Source: Pseudomonas lalucatii (GTDB lineage: Bacteria > Pseudomonadota > Gammaproteobacteria > Pseudomonadales > Pseudomonadaceae). Taken from it: a DNA stretch of 64,000 nucleotides. The position numbers and the translations under genes are program-made. Below, piece after piece: positions 32,995 to 42,717 of the stretch; positions within the stretch are counted from its first letter, which is position 1; each line of letters opens with the position of its first letter. The stretch spans positions 1,860,001 to 1,924,000 of the forward strand of contig NZ_JADPMV010000001.1 in NCBI RefSeq assembly GCF_018398425.1, in the 5' to 3' direction. A model generated the notes under the pieces. It ran no database searches, was not told the DNA's origin, and saw nothing but the letters and a program-made list of their open reading frames with translations.

Positions 32995-33346
32995 AACAGG
33001 GCAGCGAATCCTGGCGACCGCCCCTTATCATTCTTCGCAGAGCCCGCGCGATGCCTATGAACGCCGAAACAGGGCAGCGAATCCTGGCGACCGCCCCTTA
33101 TCATTCTTCGCAGAGCCCGCGCGATGCCTATGAACGCCGAAACGGGGCAGCGAGTCCTGGCGACCGCCCCTTATCATTCTTCGCAGAGCCCGCGCGATGC
33201 CTATGAACGCCGAAACGGGGCAGCGAATCCTGGCGACCGCCCCTTATCATTCTTCACCGGGCTCGCACGATACCCATGAGCCATGACCCGCAGCGGCGCA
33301 CCGCCCTCGCAGACTGCCCACCCTCGTCACCCGCAGAGCCGACCAG
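32964..33346 (+). repeat. 73-bp tandem repeat array between cbrX and cbrA
   Basis: Units recur at exact 73-base steps: the string beginning GCAGAGCC starts at 32964 (inside cbrX), 33037, 33110 and 33183, and the GAAACRGGGCAGCG part at 32993, 33066, 33139 and 33212. The fourth spacer copy diverges after about 33253. A degenerate unit continues to the cbrA start, where GCAGAGCC recurs at 33333. Each inner unit has an ATG (33051, 33124, 33197) 14 bases after GCAGAGCC, the same distance as the real cbrA ATG at 33347. Units 1-3 are almost identical, so the expansion looks recent. Confidence 0.92.
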
Positions 33347-36301
33347 ATGCCGATGAGCTTTAGCCTGACCGAACTGATCCTGATCAGCGCCGCCTACCTG
33401 CTGGTGCTGTTCGGGGTCGCCTGGGTCAGCGAACACGGCCTGATCCCGCGCTGGATCATCCGCCACCCCCTGACCTACACCCTGTCGCTGGGCGTCTACG
33501 CCAGCGCCTGGGCCTTCTACGGCACGGTGGGCCTGGCCTACCAGTACGGTTACGGCTTCCTCGCCAGCTACCTGGGGGTGTCCGGCGCCTTCCTCCTGGC
33601 GCCGGTGCTGCTCTATCCCATACTGCGCATCACCCGTACCTACCAGCTGTCGTCGCTGGCCGACCTGTTCGCCTTCCGCTTCCGCAGCACCTGGGCCGGC
33701 GCCCTGAGCACGGTGTTCATGCTGATCGGCGTGCTGCCGCTGCTGGCCCTGCAGATCCAGGCGGTGGCCGACTCCATCGGCATCCTCACCCAGGAACCGG
33801 TGAAGGACCGCGTGGCCCTGGCCTTCTGCGGCCTGATCATCCTCTTCACCACCCTGTTCGGCGCCCGCCATATCGCCACCCGCGAGAAGCACGAGGGCCT
33901 GGTGTTCGCCATCGCCTTCGAGTCGGTGGTCAAGCTCGGCGCCCTGGCCGCCATCGGCCTCTATGCGCTGTACGGCGTATTCGGCGGCCCGCAGGAGCTG
34001 GAGCGCTGGCTGGTGCAGAACCAGGCGGCGCTGACCAGCCTGCACACGCCGCTGCAGGAGGGTCCCTGGCGCACCCTGCTGCTGGTGTTCTTCGCCTCGG
34101 CCATCGTCATGCCGCACATGTACCACATGACCTTCACCGAGAACCTCAACCCGCGGGCCATGGTCAGCGCCAGCTGGGGCCTGCCGCTGTTCCTGCTGCT
34201 GATGAGCCTGGCGGTGCCGCTGATCCTCTGGGCCGGCCTGCGCCTGGGCGCGACCACCAACCCGGAGTACTTCACCCTCGGCCTGGGCCTGGCGCTGAAC
34301 AGCCAGACCCTGGCGCTGATCGCCTACGTCGGCGGCCTGTCGGCCTCCAGCGGGTTGATCATCGTCACCACCCTGGCGCTGTCCGGCATGGTCCTCAACC
34401 ATGTGGTGCTGCCGCTGTACCAGCCGCCGTCCGAGGGCAACATCTACCGCTGGCTGAAGTGGACGCGGCGGGCGCTGATCTTCGCCATCATCATGGCCGG
34501 CTTCGGCTTCTATCACCTGCTCGGCGCCGAGCAGGACCTGGCCAACCTGGGCATCGTCGCCTTCGTCGCCACCCTGCAGTTCCTCCCCGGGGTGCTCTCG
34601 GTGCTGTACTGGCCGACCGCCAACCGCCGCGGCTTCATCGCCGGCCTGCTGGCCGGCATCGGCGTCTGGGTGGTGGGCATGCTGCTGCCGATGGTCGGCA
34701 ACCTGCAGGGCTTCTACCTGCCGCTGTTCAACCTGGTCTACGTGCTGGACGACAGCAGCTGGCACTTCGCGGCGATCGGCTCGCTGGCGGCCAACGTGCT
34801 GGTGTTCACCCTGGTGTCGCTGTTCACCGAGGCCAGCCCCGAGGAGAAGAGCGCCGCCGAGGCCTGCGCGGTGGACAACGTGCGCCGCCCGCAACGCCGC
34901 GAACTGCTGGCCCTGTCGCCCCAGGAGTTCGCCGCCCAGCTGGCCAAGCCCCTGGGCGCCAAGACCGCCCAGCGCGAGGTCGAGCAGGCCCTGCGCGACC
35001 TGCACCTGCCCTTCGACGAAGGCCGCCCCTATGCCCTGCGCCGCCTGCGCGACCGCATCGAGGCCAACCTCTCCGGCCTGATGGGCCCCAGCGTGGCCCA
35101 GGACATAGTCGAGACCTTCCTGCCCTACAAGGCCGGCAGCGAAAAATACGTCACCGAGGACATCCACTTCATCGAGAGCCGCCTGGAGGACTACCACTCG
35201 CGCCTCACCGGCCTGGCCGCGGAACTCGACGCCCTGCGTCGCTACCACCGCCAGACCCTGCAGGAACTGCCCATGGGCGTCTGCTCGCTGGCCAAGGACC
35301 AGGAGATCCTCATGTGGAACAAGGCCATGGAGGAGCTCACCGAAATCCCCGCGCAGCGCGTGGTCGGCTCGCGTCTGGCCACCCTCGGCGAGCCCTGGCT
35401 CGGCCTGCTGACGCGCTTCATCGAGCTGCCCGACCAGCACCTGCACAAGCAACAGCTGGACCTGGACGGCCAGGTGCGCTGGCTCAATCTGCACAAGGCG
35501 GCAATCGACGAGCCGCTGGCGCCGGGCAACAGCGGCCTGGTGCTGCTGGTCGAGGACCTCACCGAGACGCAGATGCTGGAAGACAAGCTGGTGCACTCCG
35601 AGCGCCTGGCCAGCATCGGCCGCCTGGCCGCCGGGGTGGCCCACGAGATCGGCAACCCCATCACCGGCATCGCCTGCCTGGCGCAGAACCTGCGCGAGGA
35701 GCGCGAAGGCGACGGCGAGCTGACCGAGATCAGCGCGCAGATCCTCGAACAGACCAAGCGGGTGTCGCGCATCGTCCAGTCGCTGATGAGCTTCGCCCAC
35801 TCCGGCGCCCACCTGCAGGCCGACGAGGCGGTGTCCCTGGCCCAGGTGGCGCAGGACGCCATCGGCCTGCTGGCGCTGAACCGGCGCAGCGTCGATGTGC
35901 AGTTCTTCAACCTGTGCGACCCGGAACACTGGGCCGAAGGCGACCCGCAGCGCCTGGCCCAGGTGCTGATCAACCTGCTGTCCAACGCCCGCGACGCCTC
36001 GCCGCCGGGCGCGGCGATCCGGGTCAGGAGCGAGGCCTCCGAGCACACCGTCGACCTCATAGTCGAGGACGAGGGCAGCGGCATTCCCAAGGCGATCATG
36101 GACCGCCTGTTCGAACCCTTCTTCACCACCAAGGAGGTCGGCAAGGGCACCGGACTCGGCCTCGCGCTGGTCTATTCCATCGTGGAAGAGCATTATGGAC
36201 AAATAACAATCGACAGCCCGGCCGACCCCGAGCGCCAGCTCGGCACCCGCATTCGGGTGACCCTGCCGCGGCATGTCGAGGCGACGTCCATAGCGAATTG
36301 A
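33347..36301 (+). CDS. cbrA: Sensor histidine kinase CbrA with SLC5 transporter domain
   Basis: The 984-residue protein joins an N-terminal sodium/solute-symporter (SLC5) domain of about 13 helices (residues 1 to about 500), a linker/STAC-like region, a PAS segment (about 640-740) and the kinase core. The phosphorylatable histidine is residue 766 in GVAHEIGNPITGIA; ATP-binding boxes are INLLSNARDA, EDEGSGIP and GKGTGLGLALVYSIVEEH. CbrA senses carbon/nitrogen status, can transport histidine in related species, and phosphorylates CbrB. It starts at ATG 33347 after a degenerate 73-bp repeat; ATG 33353 is an alternative. CbrB follows after 34 bp. Confidence 0.97.
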   Translation: MPMSFSLTELILISAAYLLVLFGVAWVSEHGLIPRWIIRHPLTYTLSLGVYASAWAFYGTVGLAYQYGYGFLASYLGVSGAFLLAPVLLYPILRITRTYQLSSLADLFAFRFRSTWAGALSTVFMLIGVLPLLALQIQAVADSIGILTQEPVKDRVALAFCGLIILFTTLFGARHIATREKHEGLVFAIAFESVVKLGALAAIGLYALYGVFGGPQELERWLVQNQAALTSLHTPLQEGPWRTLLLVFFASAIVMPHMYHMTFTENLNPRAMVSASWGLPLFLLLMSLAVPLILWAGLRLGATTNPEYFTLGLGLALNSQTLALIAYVGGLSASSGLIIVTTLALSGMVLNHVVLPLYQPPSEGNIYRWLKWTRRALIFAIIMAGFGFYHLLGAEQDLANLGIVAFVATLQFLPGVLSVLYWPTANRRGFIAGLLAGIGVWVVGMLLPMVGNLQGFYLPLFNLVYVLDDSSWHFAAIGSLAANVLVFTLVSLFTEASPEEKSAAEACAVDNVRRPQRRELLALSPQEFAAQLAKPLGAKTAQREVEQALRDLHLPFDEGRPYALRRLRDRIEANLSGLMGPSVAQDIVETFLPYKAGSEKYVTEDIHFIESRLEDYHSRLTGLAAELDALRRYHRQTLQELPMGVCSLAKDQEILMWNKAMEELTEIPAQRVVGSRLATLGEPWLGLLTRFIELPDQHLHKQQLDLDGQVRWLNLHKAAIDEPLAPGNSGLVLLVEDLTETQMLEDKLVHSERLASIGRLAAGVAHEIGNPITGIACLAQNLREEREGDGELTEISAQILEQTKRVSRIVQSLMSFAHSGAHLQADEAVSLAQVAQDAIGLLALNRRSVDVQFFNLCDPEHWAEGDPQRLAQVLINLLSNARDASPPGAAIRVRSEASEHTVDLIVEDEGSGIPKAIMDRLFEPFFTTKEVGKGTGLGLALVYSIVEEHYGQITIDSPADPERQLGTRIRVTLPRHVEATSIAN

Positions 36302-36335
36302 ACCAGCGACCTGAGACCGTCGAGAGACCAGATTA

Positions 36336-37763
<1,428 letters not shown>

Positions 37764-37810
37764 GCGTCGCCGGCGGACAAGCGCGCCGCGCGGAGGTTCC
37801 CTCCCGAACC

Positions 37811-37856
37811 GTTACCGAATCGACATTGCGTAACAAAAGCCGGGGCTATCGGTAAC
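37811..37856 (+). promoter_or_regulatory. CbrB-type upstream activating half-sites for crcZ
   Basis: GTTACCG (37811-37817), GCGTAAC (37828-37834) and CGGTAAC (37850-37856) resemble the GTTAC/GTAAC half-sites of CbrB targets and lie about 80-125 bases before the sigma-54 promoter. The last half-site is in the loop of the cbrB terminator. Confidence 0.6.
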
Positions 37857-37873
37857 GAAGACCCGGCTTTTTT
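37835..37873 (+). terminator. Rho-independent terminator of cbrB
   Basis: AAAAGCCGGG (37835-37844) pairs with CCCGGCTTTT (37862-37871), followed by TT. The 17-base loop contains a CbrB-type half-site. Confidence 0.8.
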
Positions 37874-37933
37874 GTCGCCCACGGATACCGTAGCAGTAGC
37901 TCAAGCCATTGTTCTACAAGGATTATCAAAACC

Positions 37934-37949
37934 TGGCACGGCTTATGCT
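37934..37949 (+). promoter_or_regulatory. Sigma-54 promoter of crcZ
   Basis: TGGCACGGCTTATGCT has GG at -24 and GC at -12 with ten bases between them, close to the TGGCAC-N5-TTGC consensus. The transcript would start near 37959. Confidence 0.85.
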
Positions 37950-37958
37950 CTCTCTACG

Positions 37959-38335
37959 GCACAACAACAATAACAAGCGACGCCACACAATAAGAACAAG
38001 ACGTATCGACTCCAGCACAACAAGAACAACAGGGCGGAGGCGCAGCTAACTGATCATTTTGGAACGGAATTGCCTTTGGGGTTCGCCCCACGACCAGGCC
38101 GAGAACAATAAAACTGCCACGAGGCAGCTCCCGCACTGGTTGGGTCACGGAAGGATCATGGCAACATCAGCATCCAAAGTAATCCGTTTGCTATTGACTC
38201 CCGGCTTGGGAGGTTCTCCACGGGTCCTTGACCCGACGGAGCGAGCAACCCAACAAGAACAACAAGCTCGCCATAATAATAAAAACGAAGCACGCACCTA
38301 CTTGGGGGGGAGCCTAGGCTCCCCCAGTAGCTTCT
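37959..38335 (+). ncRNA. crcZ: CrcZ small RNA, Hfq/Crc decoy of catabolite repression
   Basis: Between cbrB and pcnB, downstream of a sigma-54 promoter, lies a non-coding stretch with repeated A-rich CA motifs (ANNANNAN type): about 37961-37976, 37989-38000, 38016-38030, 38104-38114, 38251-38266 and 38273-38289. This matches CrcZ, which titrates Hfq (with Crc) off target mRNAs when CbrAB is active. A 20-base perfect palindrome centred on CCTAGG (38305-38324) probably ends the RNA, although no clear U-run follows, so the 3' end is approximate. Confidence 0.92.
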
Positions 38336-38459
38336 GCCCCGCCCAAACCGACGCATTCCCGCCGCTTCCTACACCATCCCCCGACTCGATGCTAGAATCC
38401 GCGCCACTCTCGCGGCCATCACCTATTCTGGCCAGTCATTCCGTCAAACAGTGCATCCC

Positions 38460-39857
38460 ATGCTGAAAAAGCTGTTCAAGTCTCTACGTTCCCCCCTGCG
38501 CCGCGCCAAACACTCGCACAGCACCCCCGAGGTCCTGAGCAACCGCCAGCACCCGATCCACCGCGGGGACATCAGCCGCCATGCCATCGGCGTGGTCGAG
38601 CGCCTGCAGAGTGCCGGCTACCAGGCCTATCTGGTCGGCGGCTGCGTGCGCGACCTGCTGCTGGACCTCGACCCCAAGGATTTCGACGTCGCCACCAGCG
38701 CCACCCCCGAGCAGGTTCGCGCCGAGTTCCGCAACGCCCGGGTGATCGGTCGCCGCTTCAAGCTGGTGCACGTGCATTTCGGCCGCGAGATCATCGAGGT
38801 CGCCACCTTCCGCGCCAACCATCCCCAGGACGAAGACGACGACCCGCGCGCGGCACGCCACGAGAGCGGGCGCATCCTGCGCGACAACGTCTACGGCAGC
38901 CTGGAGGACGATGCCCAGCGCCGCGACTTCACCATCAACGCGCTGTACTACGACCCGGGCAACGAGCGCATCCTCGACTACGCCCACGGCGTGCACGACA
39001 TCCGCAACCACCTGATCCGCCTGATCGGCGATCCGACCCAGCGCTACCAGGAAGACCCGGTGCGCATGCTGCGGGCGGTGCGCTTCGCCGCCAAGCTGGA
39101 TTTCGATATCGAAAAACACAGCGCCGCACCGATCTACAAGCTGGCGCCCATGCTCGGCGAGATCCCCGCCGCGCGCCTGTTCGACGAGGTGCTCAAGCTG
39201 TTCCTCGCCGGCTACGCGGTCTATACCTACGAGCTGCTGGTGGACTATGGCCTGTTCGGTCAGCTGTTCCCGGCCAGCGCCGCGGCGCTCAAGCACAACC
39301 CGGACTACACCGATACCCTGATCCACAACGCCCTGGCCAACACCGACCTGCGCATCCAGCAGGGCAAGCCGGTGACCCCGGCGTTCCTCTTCGCCGCGCT
39401 GCTCTGGCCGGCGCTGCCGGCCCGCGTGCTGAAGCTGCAGGAGCGCGGCATGCCGCCGATCCCGGCGATGCAGGAGGCGGCCCACGAGCTGATCAGCGAA
39501 CAGTGCCAGCGCATCGCCGTGCCCAAGCGCTTCACCCTGCCGATCCGCGAGATCTGGGACATGCAGGAGCGCCTGCCGCGGCGCAGCGGCAAACGCGCCG
39601 ACCTGCTGCTGGAGAACCCGCGCTTCCGTGCCGGCTACGACTTCCTCCTGCTGCGCGAGAGCGCCGGCGAGCAGACCGATGGCCTGGGCGACTGGTGGAC
39701 CGTCTATCAGGATGCCAGCGACAGCGAGCGGCGCAGCATGATCCGCGACCTCAGCGGCAAGGACGACGGCCCCGCTGCGCCGCGCAAGCGCAAGCGCAGC
39801 GGCGGCCGACGCAAGCGCGGCGCCGACGCCGGCACGACCAAGCCCGGCAACGACTGA
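38460..39857 (+). CDS. pcnB: Poly(A) polymerase I
   Basis: The 465-residue protein is a class II nucleotidyltransferase: the head signature YQAYLVGGCVRDLLLDLDPKDFDVATSATPEQV with the catalytic DxD, then RRDFTINALYYDP, the RNA-binding domains and a basic C-terminal tail (RKRKRSGGRRKRG). It adds 3' poly(A) tails that promote RNA decay. I use ATG 38460 (MLKKLFKSLRSP); a GTG at 38451 would add three residues. A -10-like TAGAAT at 38393-38398 may be its promoter. The stop overlaps the folK start (TGATG). Confidence 0.95.
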   Translation: MLKKLFKSLRSPLRRAKHSHSTPEVLSNRQHPIHRGDISRHAIGVVERLQSAGYQAYLVGGCVRDLLLDLDPKDFDVATSATPEQVRAEFRNARVIGRRFKLVHVHFGREIIEVATFRANHPQDEDDDPRAARHESGRILRDNVYGSLEDDAQRRDFTINALYYDPGNERILDYAHGVHDIRNHLIRLIGDPTQRYQEDPVRMLRAVRFAAKLDFDIEKHSAAPIYKLAPMLGEIPAARLFDEVLKLFLAGYAVYTYELLVDYGLFGQLFPASAAALKHNPDYTDTLIHNALANTDLRIQQGKPVTPAFLFAALLWPALPARVLKLQERGMPPIPAMQEAAHELISEQCQRIAVPKRFTLPIREIWDMQERLPRRSGKRADLLLENPRFRAGYDFLLLRESAGEQTDGLGDWWTVYQDASDSERRSMIRDLSGKDDGPAAPRKRKRSGGRRKRGADAGTTKPGND

Positions 39858-40339
39858 TGGAACGGGTCTATATCGGCCTGGGCAGCAACCTGGCCGAGCC
39901 ACACGAGCAACTGCGCGGCGCCCTCGCGGCACTGGCCGCGCTGCCCGACTCGCGACTCGCGGCCACCTCGTCCTTCTATGCCAGCGACCCGCTCGGCCCG
40001 GCGGACCAGCCGCGCTACGTCAACGCCGTGGCCGCACTGGACACCGCGCTCAGCCCGCTGGCCCTGCTCGACGCCCTGCAGGCCATCGAGCTGAGCCAGG
40101 GGCGCACGCGCAAGGCCGAACGCTGGGGACCGCGCACCCTCGACCTGGACATCCTGCTGTTCGGCCAGCGCCAGCTCGACGAACCGCGCCTGTGCGTGCC
40201 GCACTACCACATGCACGCCCGGCCCTTCGTGCTCTACCCCCTGGCCGAACTGGCCCCCGAGTTGCGCCTGCCGGACGGCCGCCACCTGAGCGAACTGCTC
40301 GCCGCCTGCCCCTTCGCCGGCCTGGAGCGCCTGGACTGA
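39857..40339 (+). CDS. folK: 2-amino-4-hydroxy-6-hydroxymethyldihydropteridine pyrophosphokinase
   Basis: The 160-residue protein has HPPK signatures: VYIGLGSNLAEP, FYASDPLGPADQPRYVNAV and RWGPRTLDLDILLFG. It transfers pyrophosphate from ATP to the pterin in folate synthesis. ATG 39857 overlaps the pcnB stop by one base, so the two are translationally coupled. Confidence 0.96.
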   Translation: MERVYIGLGSNLAEPHEQLRGALAALAALPDSRLAATSSFYASDPLGPADQPRYVNAVAALDTALSPLALLDALQAIELSQGRTRKAERWGPRTLDLDILLFGQRQLDEPRLCVPHYHMHARPFVLYPLAELAPELRLPDGRHLSELLAACPFAGLERLD

Positions 40340-40361
40340 CGGCAAGCGCCGCGACAGCCCC

Positions 40362-40415
40362 GGTAACGTCCGTAACAAGTCGGTAACACCCGCAATTGAC
40401 TTCGAGCCGCCCCAT
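40362..40415 (+). promoter_or_regulatory. Candidate panB promoter region with three GTAAC half-sites
   Basis: GTAAC occurs at 40363, 40372 and 40383, followed by TTGACT (40396-40401) and, 17 bases later, GACTATAG. The half-sites resemble those upstream of crcZ, but no sigma-54 box is evident; the promoter call is tentative. Confidence 0.35.
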
Positions 40416-40524
40416 CTGGACTATAGGCGTCCCGTTGCCCCGCACCGGTGAAATCCGCGGCCAATGCAGGCCGATTAGAAGCAGCCCGACTGCCGGCTGG
40501 ACGCCTGAGTGAGGACGATCTTTC

Positions 40525-41325
40525 ATGCCTGACGTTACCCTGAGCACCCTGCAGAGCCTCAAGCAGAGTGGCGAGAAGATCGCCATGCTGACCTGCTACG
40601 ACGCCACCTTCGCCCAGGCCGCCTGCCAGGCCGGGGTCGAAATGCTGCTGGTCGGCGACTCCCTCGGCATGGTCCTGCAGGGGCACGACAGCACCCTGCC
40701 GGTCAGCGTCGCCGAAATGGCCTACCACGTCGCCAGCGTCAAGCGCGGCAATCAGGGCGCACTGATCCTCGCCGACCTGCCGTTCATGGCCTACGCCACC
40801 AACGAGCAGACCCTGGCCAACAGCGCCACCCTGATGCAGGCCGGCGCCCACATGGTCAAACTGGAAGGCGCCGCCTGGCTGGCCGAGCCTATCCGCCTGC
40901 TGGCCGAGCGCGGCGTGCCGGTCTGCGCCCATCTCGGCCTGACCCCGCAGGCGGTCAACCTGCTCGGCGGCTACAAGGTCCAGGGCCGCCAGGAGGCCCA
41001 GGCACGGCAGATGCGCGCCGACGCCATGGCCCTGGAGCAGGCCGGCGCGGCCATGCTGCTGCTCGAGTGCGTGCCCAGCGAACTGGCCGCCGAGATCAGC
41101 CAGGCGGTGAAGATTCCGGTGATCGGCATCGGCGCCGGCAACGCCACCGATGGCCAGGTCCTGGTGCTGCACGACATGCTCGGTTTGTCCCTCAGCGGCC
41201 GCACGCCGAAATTCGTCAAGGACTTCATGGCCGGCCAGAGCAGCATCCAGGCGGCGCTCGGCGCCTACGTCAGGGCGGTCAAGGACGCCAGCTTCCCCGC
41301 CGCCGAACACGGGTTCTCCGCATGA
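40525..41325 (+). CDS. panB: 3-methyl-2-oxobutanoate hydroxymethyltransferase
   Basis: The 266-residue TIM-barrel enzyme shows [34 protein letters not shown] with metal and substrate residues, and [10 protein letters not shown]. It makes ketopantoate from 2-oxoisovalerate and methylene-tetrahydrofolate, the first committed step of pantothenate synthesis. Its stop overlaps the panC start (ATGA). Confidence 0.97.
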   Translation: MPDVTLSTLQSLKQSGEKIAMLTCYDATFAQAACQAGVEMLLVGDSLGMVLQGHDSTLPVSVAEMAYHVASVKRGNQGALILADLPFMAYATNEQTLANSATLMQAGAHMVKLEGAAWLAEPIRLLAERGVPVCAHLGLTPQAVNLLGGYKVQGRQEAQARQMRADAMALEQAGAAMLLLECVPSELAAEISQAVKIPVIGIGAGNATDGQVLVLHDMLGLSLSGRTPKFVKDFMAGQSSIQAALGAYVRAVKDASFPAAEHGFSA

Positions 41326-42182
41326 ACACGGTCAAGACCATCCGCGACCTGCGCGCGGCCGTGGCCCAGGCACGCGCCGAGGGCAAGCAGATCGGCTTCG
41401 TGCCGACCATGGGCAACCTGCACGCCGGCCATGCCGCCCTGGTGACCAAGGCCGCCCAGCGCGCCGACTTCGTGGTGGCGAGCATCTTCGTCAACCCGCT
41501 GCAGTTCGGCCCCAACGAAGACCTCGCCACCTACCCGCGCACCCTCGCCGCGGACCAGGACAGGCTGCTCGAGGCCGGCTGCCACCTGCTGTTCACCCCG
41601 GACGTCGAGGAGATGTATCCGGACGGCATGGCCGGCCAGACCCGCGTCAGCGTGCCGGGCGTCGCCGAGGGCCTGTGCGGCGCCAGCCGCCCCGGGCACT
41701 TCGAGGGCGTCGCCACCGTGGTGACCAAGCTGCTCAACATGGTGCAGCCGGACCTGGCGGTGTTCGGCCAGAAGGACTTCCAGCAGCTGGCGGTGATCCG
41801 CACCCTGGTGCGCGACCTGAACATGCCGATCCAGATCATCGGCGAGCCGACGGTGCGCGCCGAGGACGGCCTGGCGCTGTCCTCGCGCAACGGCTACCTG
41901 ACTCCCGAACAACGCGCCGTGGCGCCGACCCTGTACCGCGGCCTGCAACGGATCGCCGCGGCGCTGCGTGCAGGCGAGCGCAACTTCGCCGAGCTGGTCG
42001 CCGCCGCCCAGGAGCAACAGCGCGCCGCCGGCTTCCGCCCCGACTACCTGGAGATTCGCCAGGCGAACAGCCTGCGCCCGGCCACCCCCGAGGACCGCCA
42101 GCTGGTGATACTGGTCGCCGCCTTCATCGGCAGCACCCGCCTGATCGACAACCTGGCGCTCGACCTCGACGCCACCCCCTGA
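41322..42182 (+). CDS. panC: Pantothenate synthetase (pantoate-beta-alanine ligase)
   Basis: The 286-residue protein has the HIGH-type motif [41 protein letters not shown] and the KMSKS-like ALSSRNGYL. It joins pantoate and beta-alanine with ATP. ATG 41322 overlaps the panB stop by four bases. Confidence 0.97.
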   Translation: MNTVKTIRDLRAAVAQARAEGKQIGFVPTMGNLHAGHAALVTKAAQRADFVVASIFVNPLQFGPNEDLATYPRTLAADQDRLLEAGCHLLFTPDVEEMYPDGMAGQTRVSVPGVAEGLCGASRPGHFEGVATVVTKLLNMVQPDLAVFGQKDFQQLAVIRTLVRDLNMPIQIIGEPTVRAEDGLALSSRNGYLTPEQRAVAPTLYRGLQRIAAALRAGERNFAELVAAAQEQQRAAGFRPDYLEIRQANSLRPATPEDRQLVILVAAFIGSTRLIDNLALDLDATP

Positions 42183-42225
42183 CCCGGCAGGCACCTGCTG
42201 CCGCCACCCGCTTATGGAGAACGCC

Positions 42226-42606
42226 ATGCACGCGATCATGCTCAAGGCCAAACTGCACCGCGCCGAAGTCACCCATGCCGTGCTCGACTACGAGGGCTCC
42301 TGCGCCATCGACGGCGAGTGGCTGGACCTGGCCGGCATCCACGAGTACGAGCAGATCCAGATCTACAACATCGACAACGGCGAACGTTTCACCACCTATG
42401 CGATTCGCGGCGAAGCCGGTTCGCGGATGATCTCGGTGAACGGCGCCGCGGCGCACAAGGCCAAGGTCGGCGACCGCGTGATCATTTGCGCCTACGCCCA
42501 CTACAGCGAGGCCGAACTGGCCAGCTTCAAGCCACGCATGCTGTACATGGCGCCGGGCAACGAACTGAGCCACACCAGCAACGCGATCCCGGTGCAGGTT
42601 GCCTGA
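42226..42606 (+). CDS. panD: Aspartate 1-decarboxylase (pyruvoyl enzyme precursor)
   Basis: The 126-residue proenzyme begins [20 protein letters not shown], with the self-cleavage site Gly24-Ser25 (YEGSC) that creates the pyruvoyl group. It supplies beta-alanine for PanC. ATG 42226 is preceded by GGAG; an ATG at 42214 would add four residues that the family lacks. A terminator follows. Confidence 0.97.
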   Translation: MHAIMLKAKLHRAEVTHAVLDYEGSCAIDGEWLDLAGIHEYEQIQIYNIDNGERFTTYAIRGEAGSRMISVNGAAAHKAKVGDRVIICAYAHYSEAELASFKPRMLYMAPGNELSHTSNAIPVQVA

Positions 42607-42630
42607 GTCGACACCACCCCGGTTACACTC

Positions 42631-42664
42631 AAAGCCCGGACACGGCCTGTGCTCCGGGCTTTTT
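42631..42664 (+). terminator. Rho-independent terminator after panD
   Basis: AAAGCCCGGA (42631-42640) pairs with TCCGGGCTTT (42653-42662) and is followed by more T. It closes the panBCD transcript before pgi. Confidence 0.85.
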
Positions 42665-42717
42665 ATTGTCCCGGGAGCAGATTCCCGCGACCGCCTCAGC
42701 AGAAGGAAGCCCCCGCA

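Noticed and set aside
32993..33283. CRISPR array
   Set aside because: The units are contiguous tandem repeats of 73 bp with no unique spacers and no cas genes nearby.
33254..36274. 1006-codon minus-strand frame opposite cbrA
   Set aside because: Low-complexity glutamine/alanine/glycine shadow; cbrA on the plus strand explains the openness.
38098..38289. Dyad-like A-rich strings in crcZ (for example near 38273) as further copies of the dddD-type operator
   Set aside because: They are CA motifs of CrcZ and lack the inverted half-site and -10 box.
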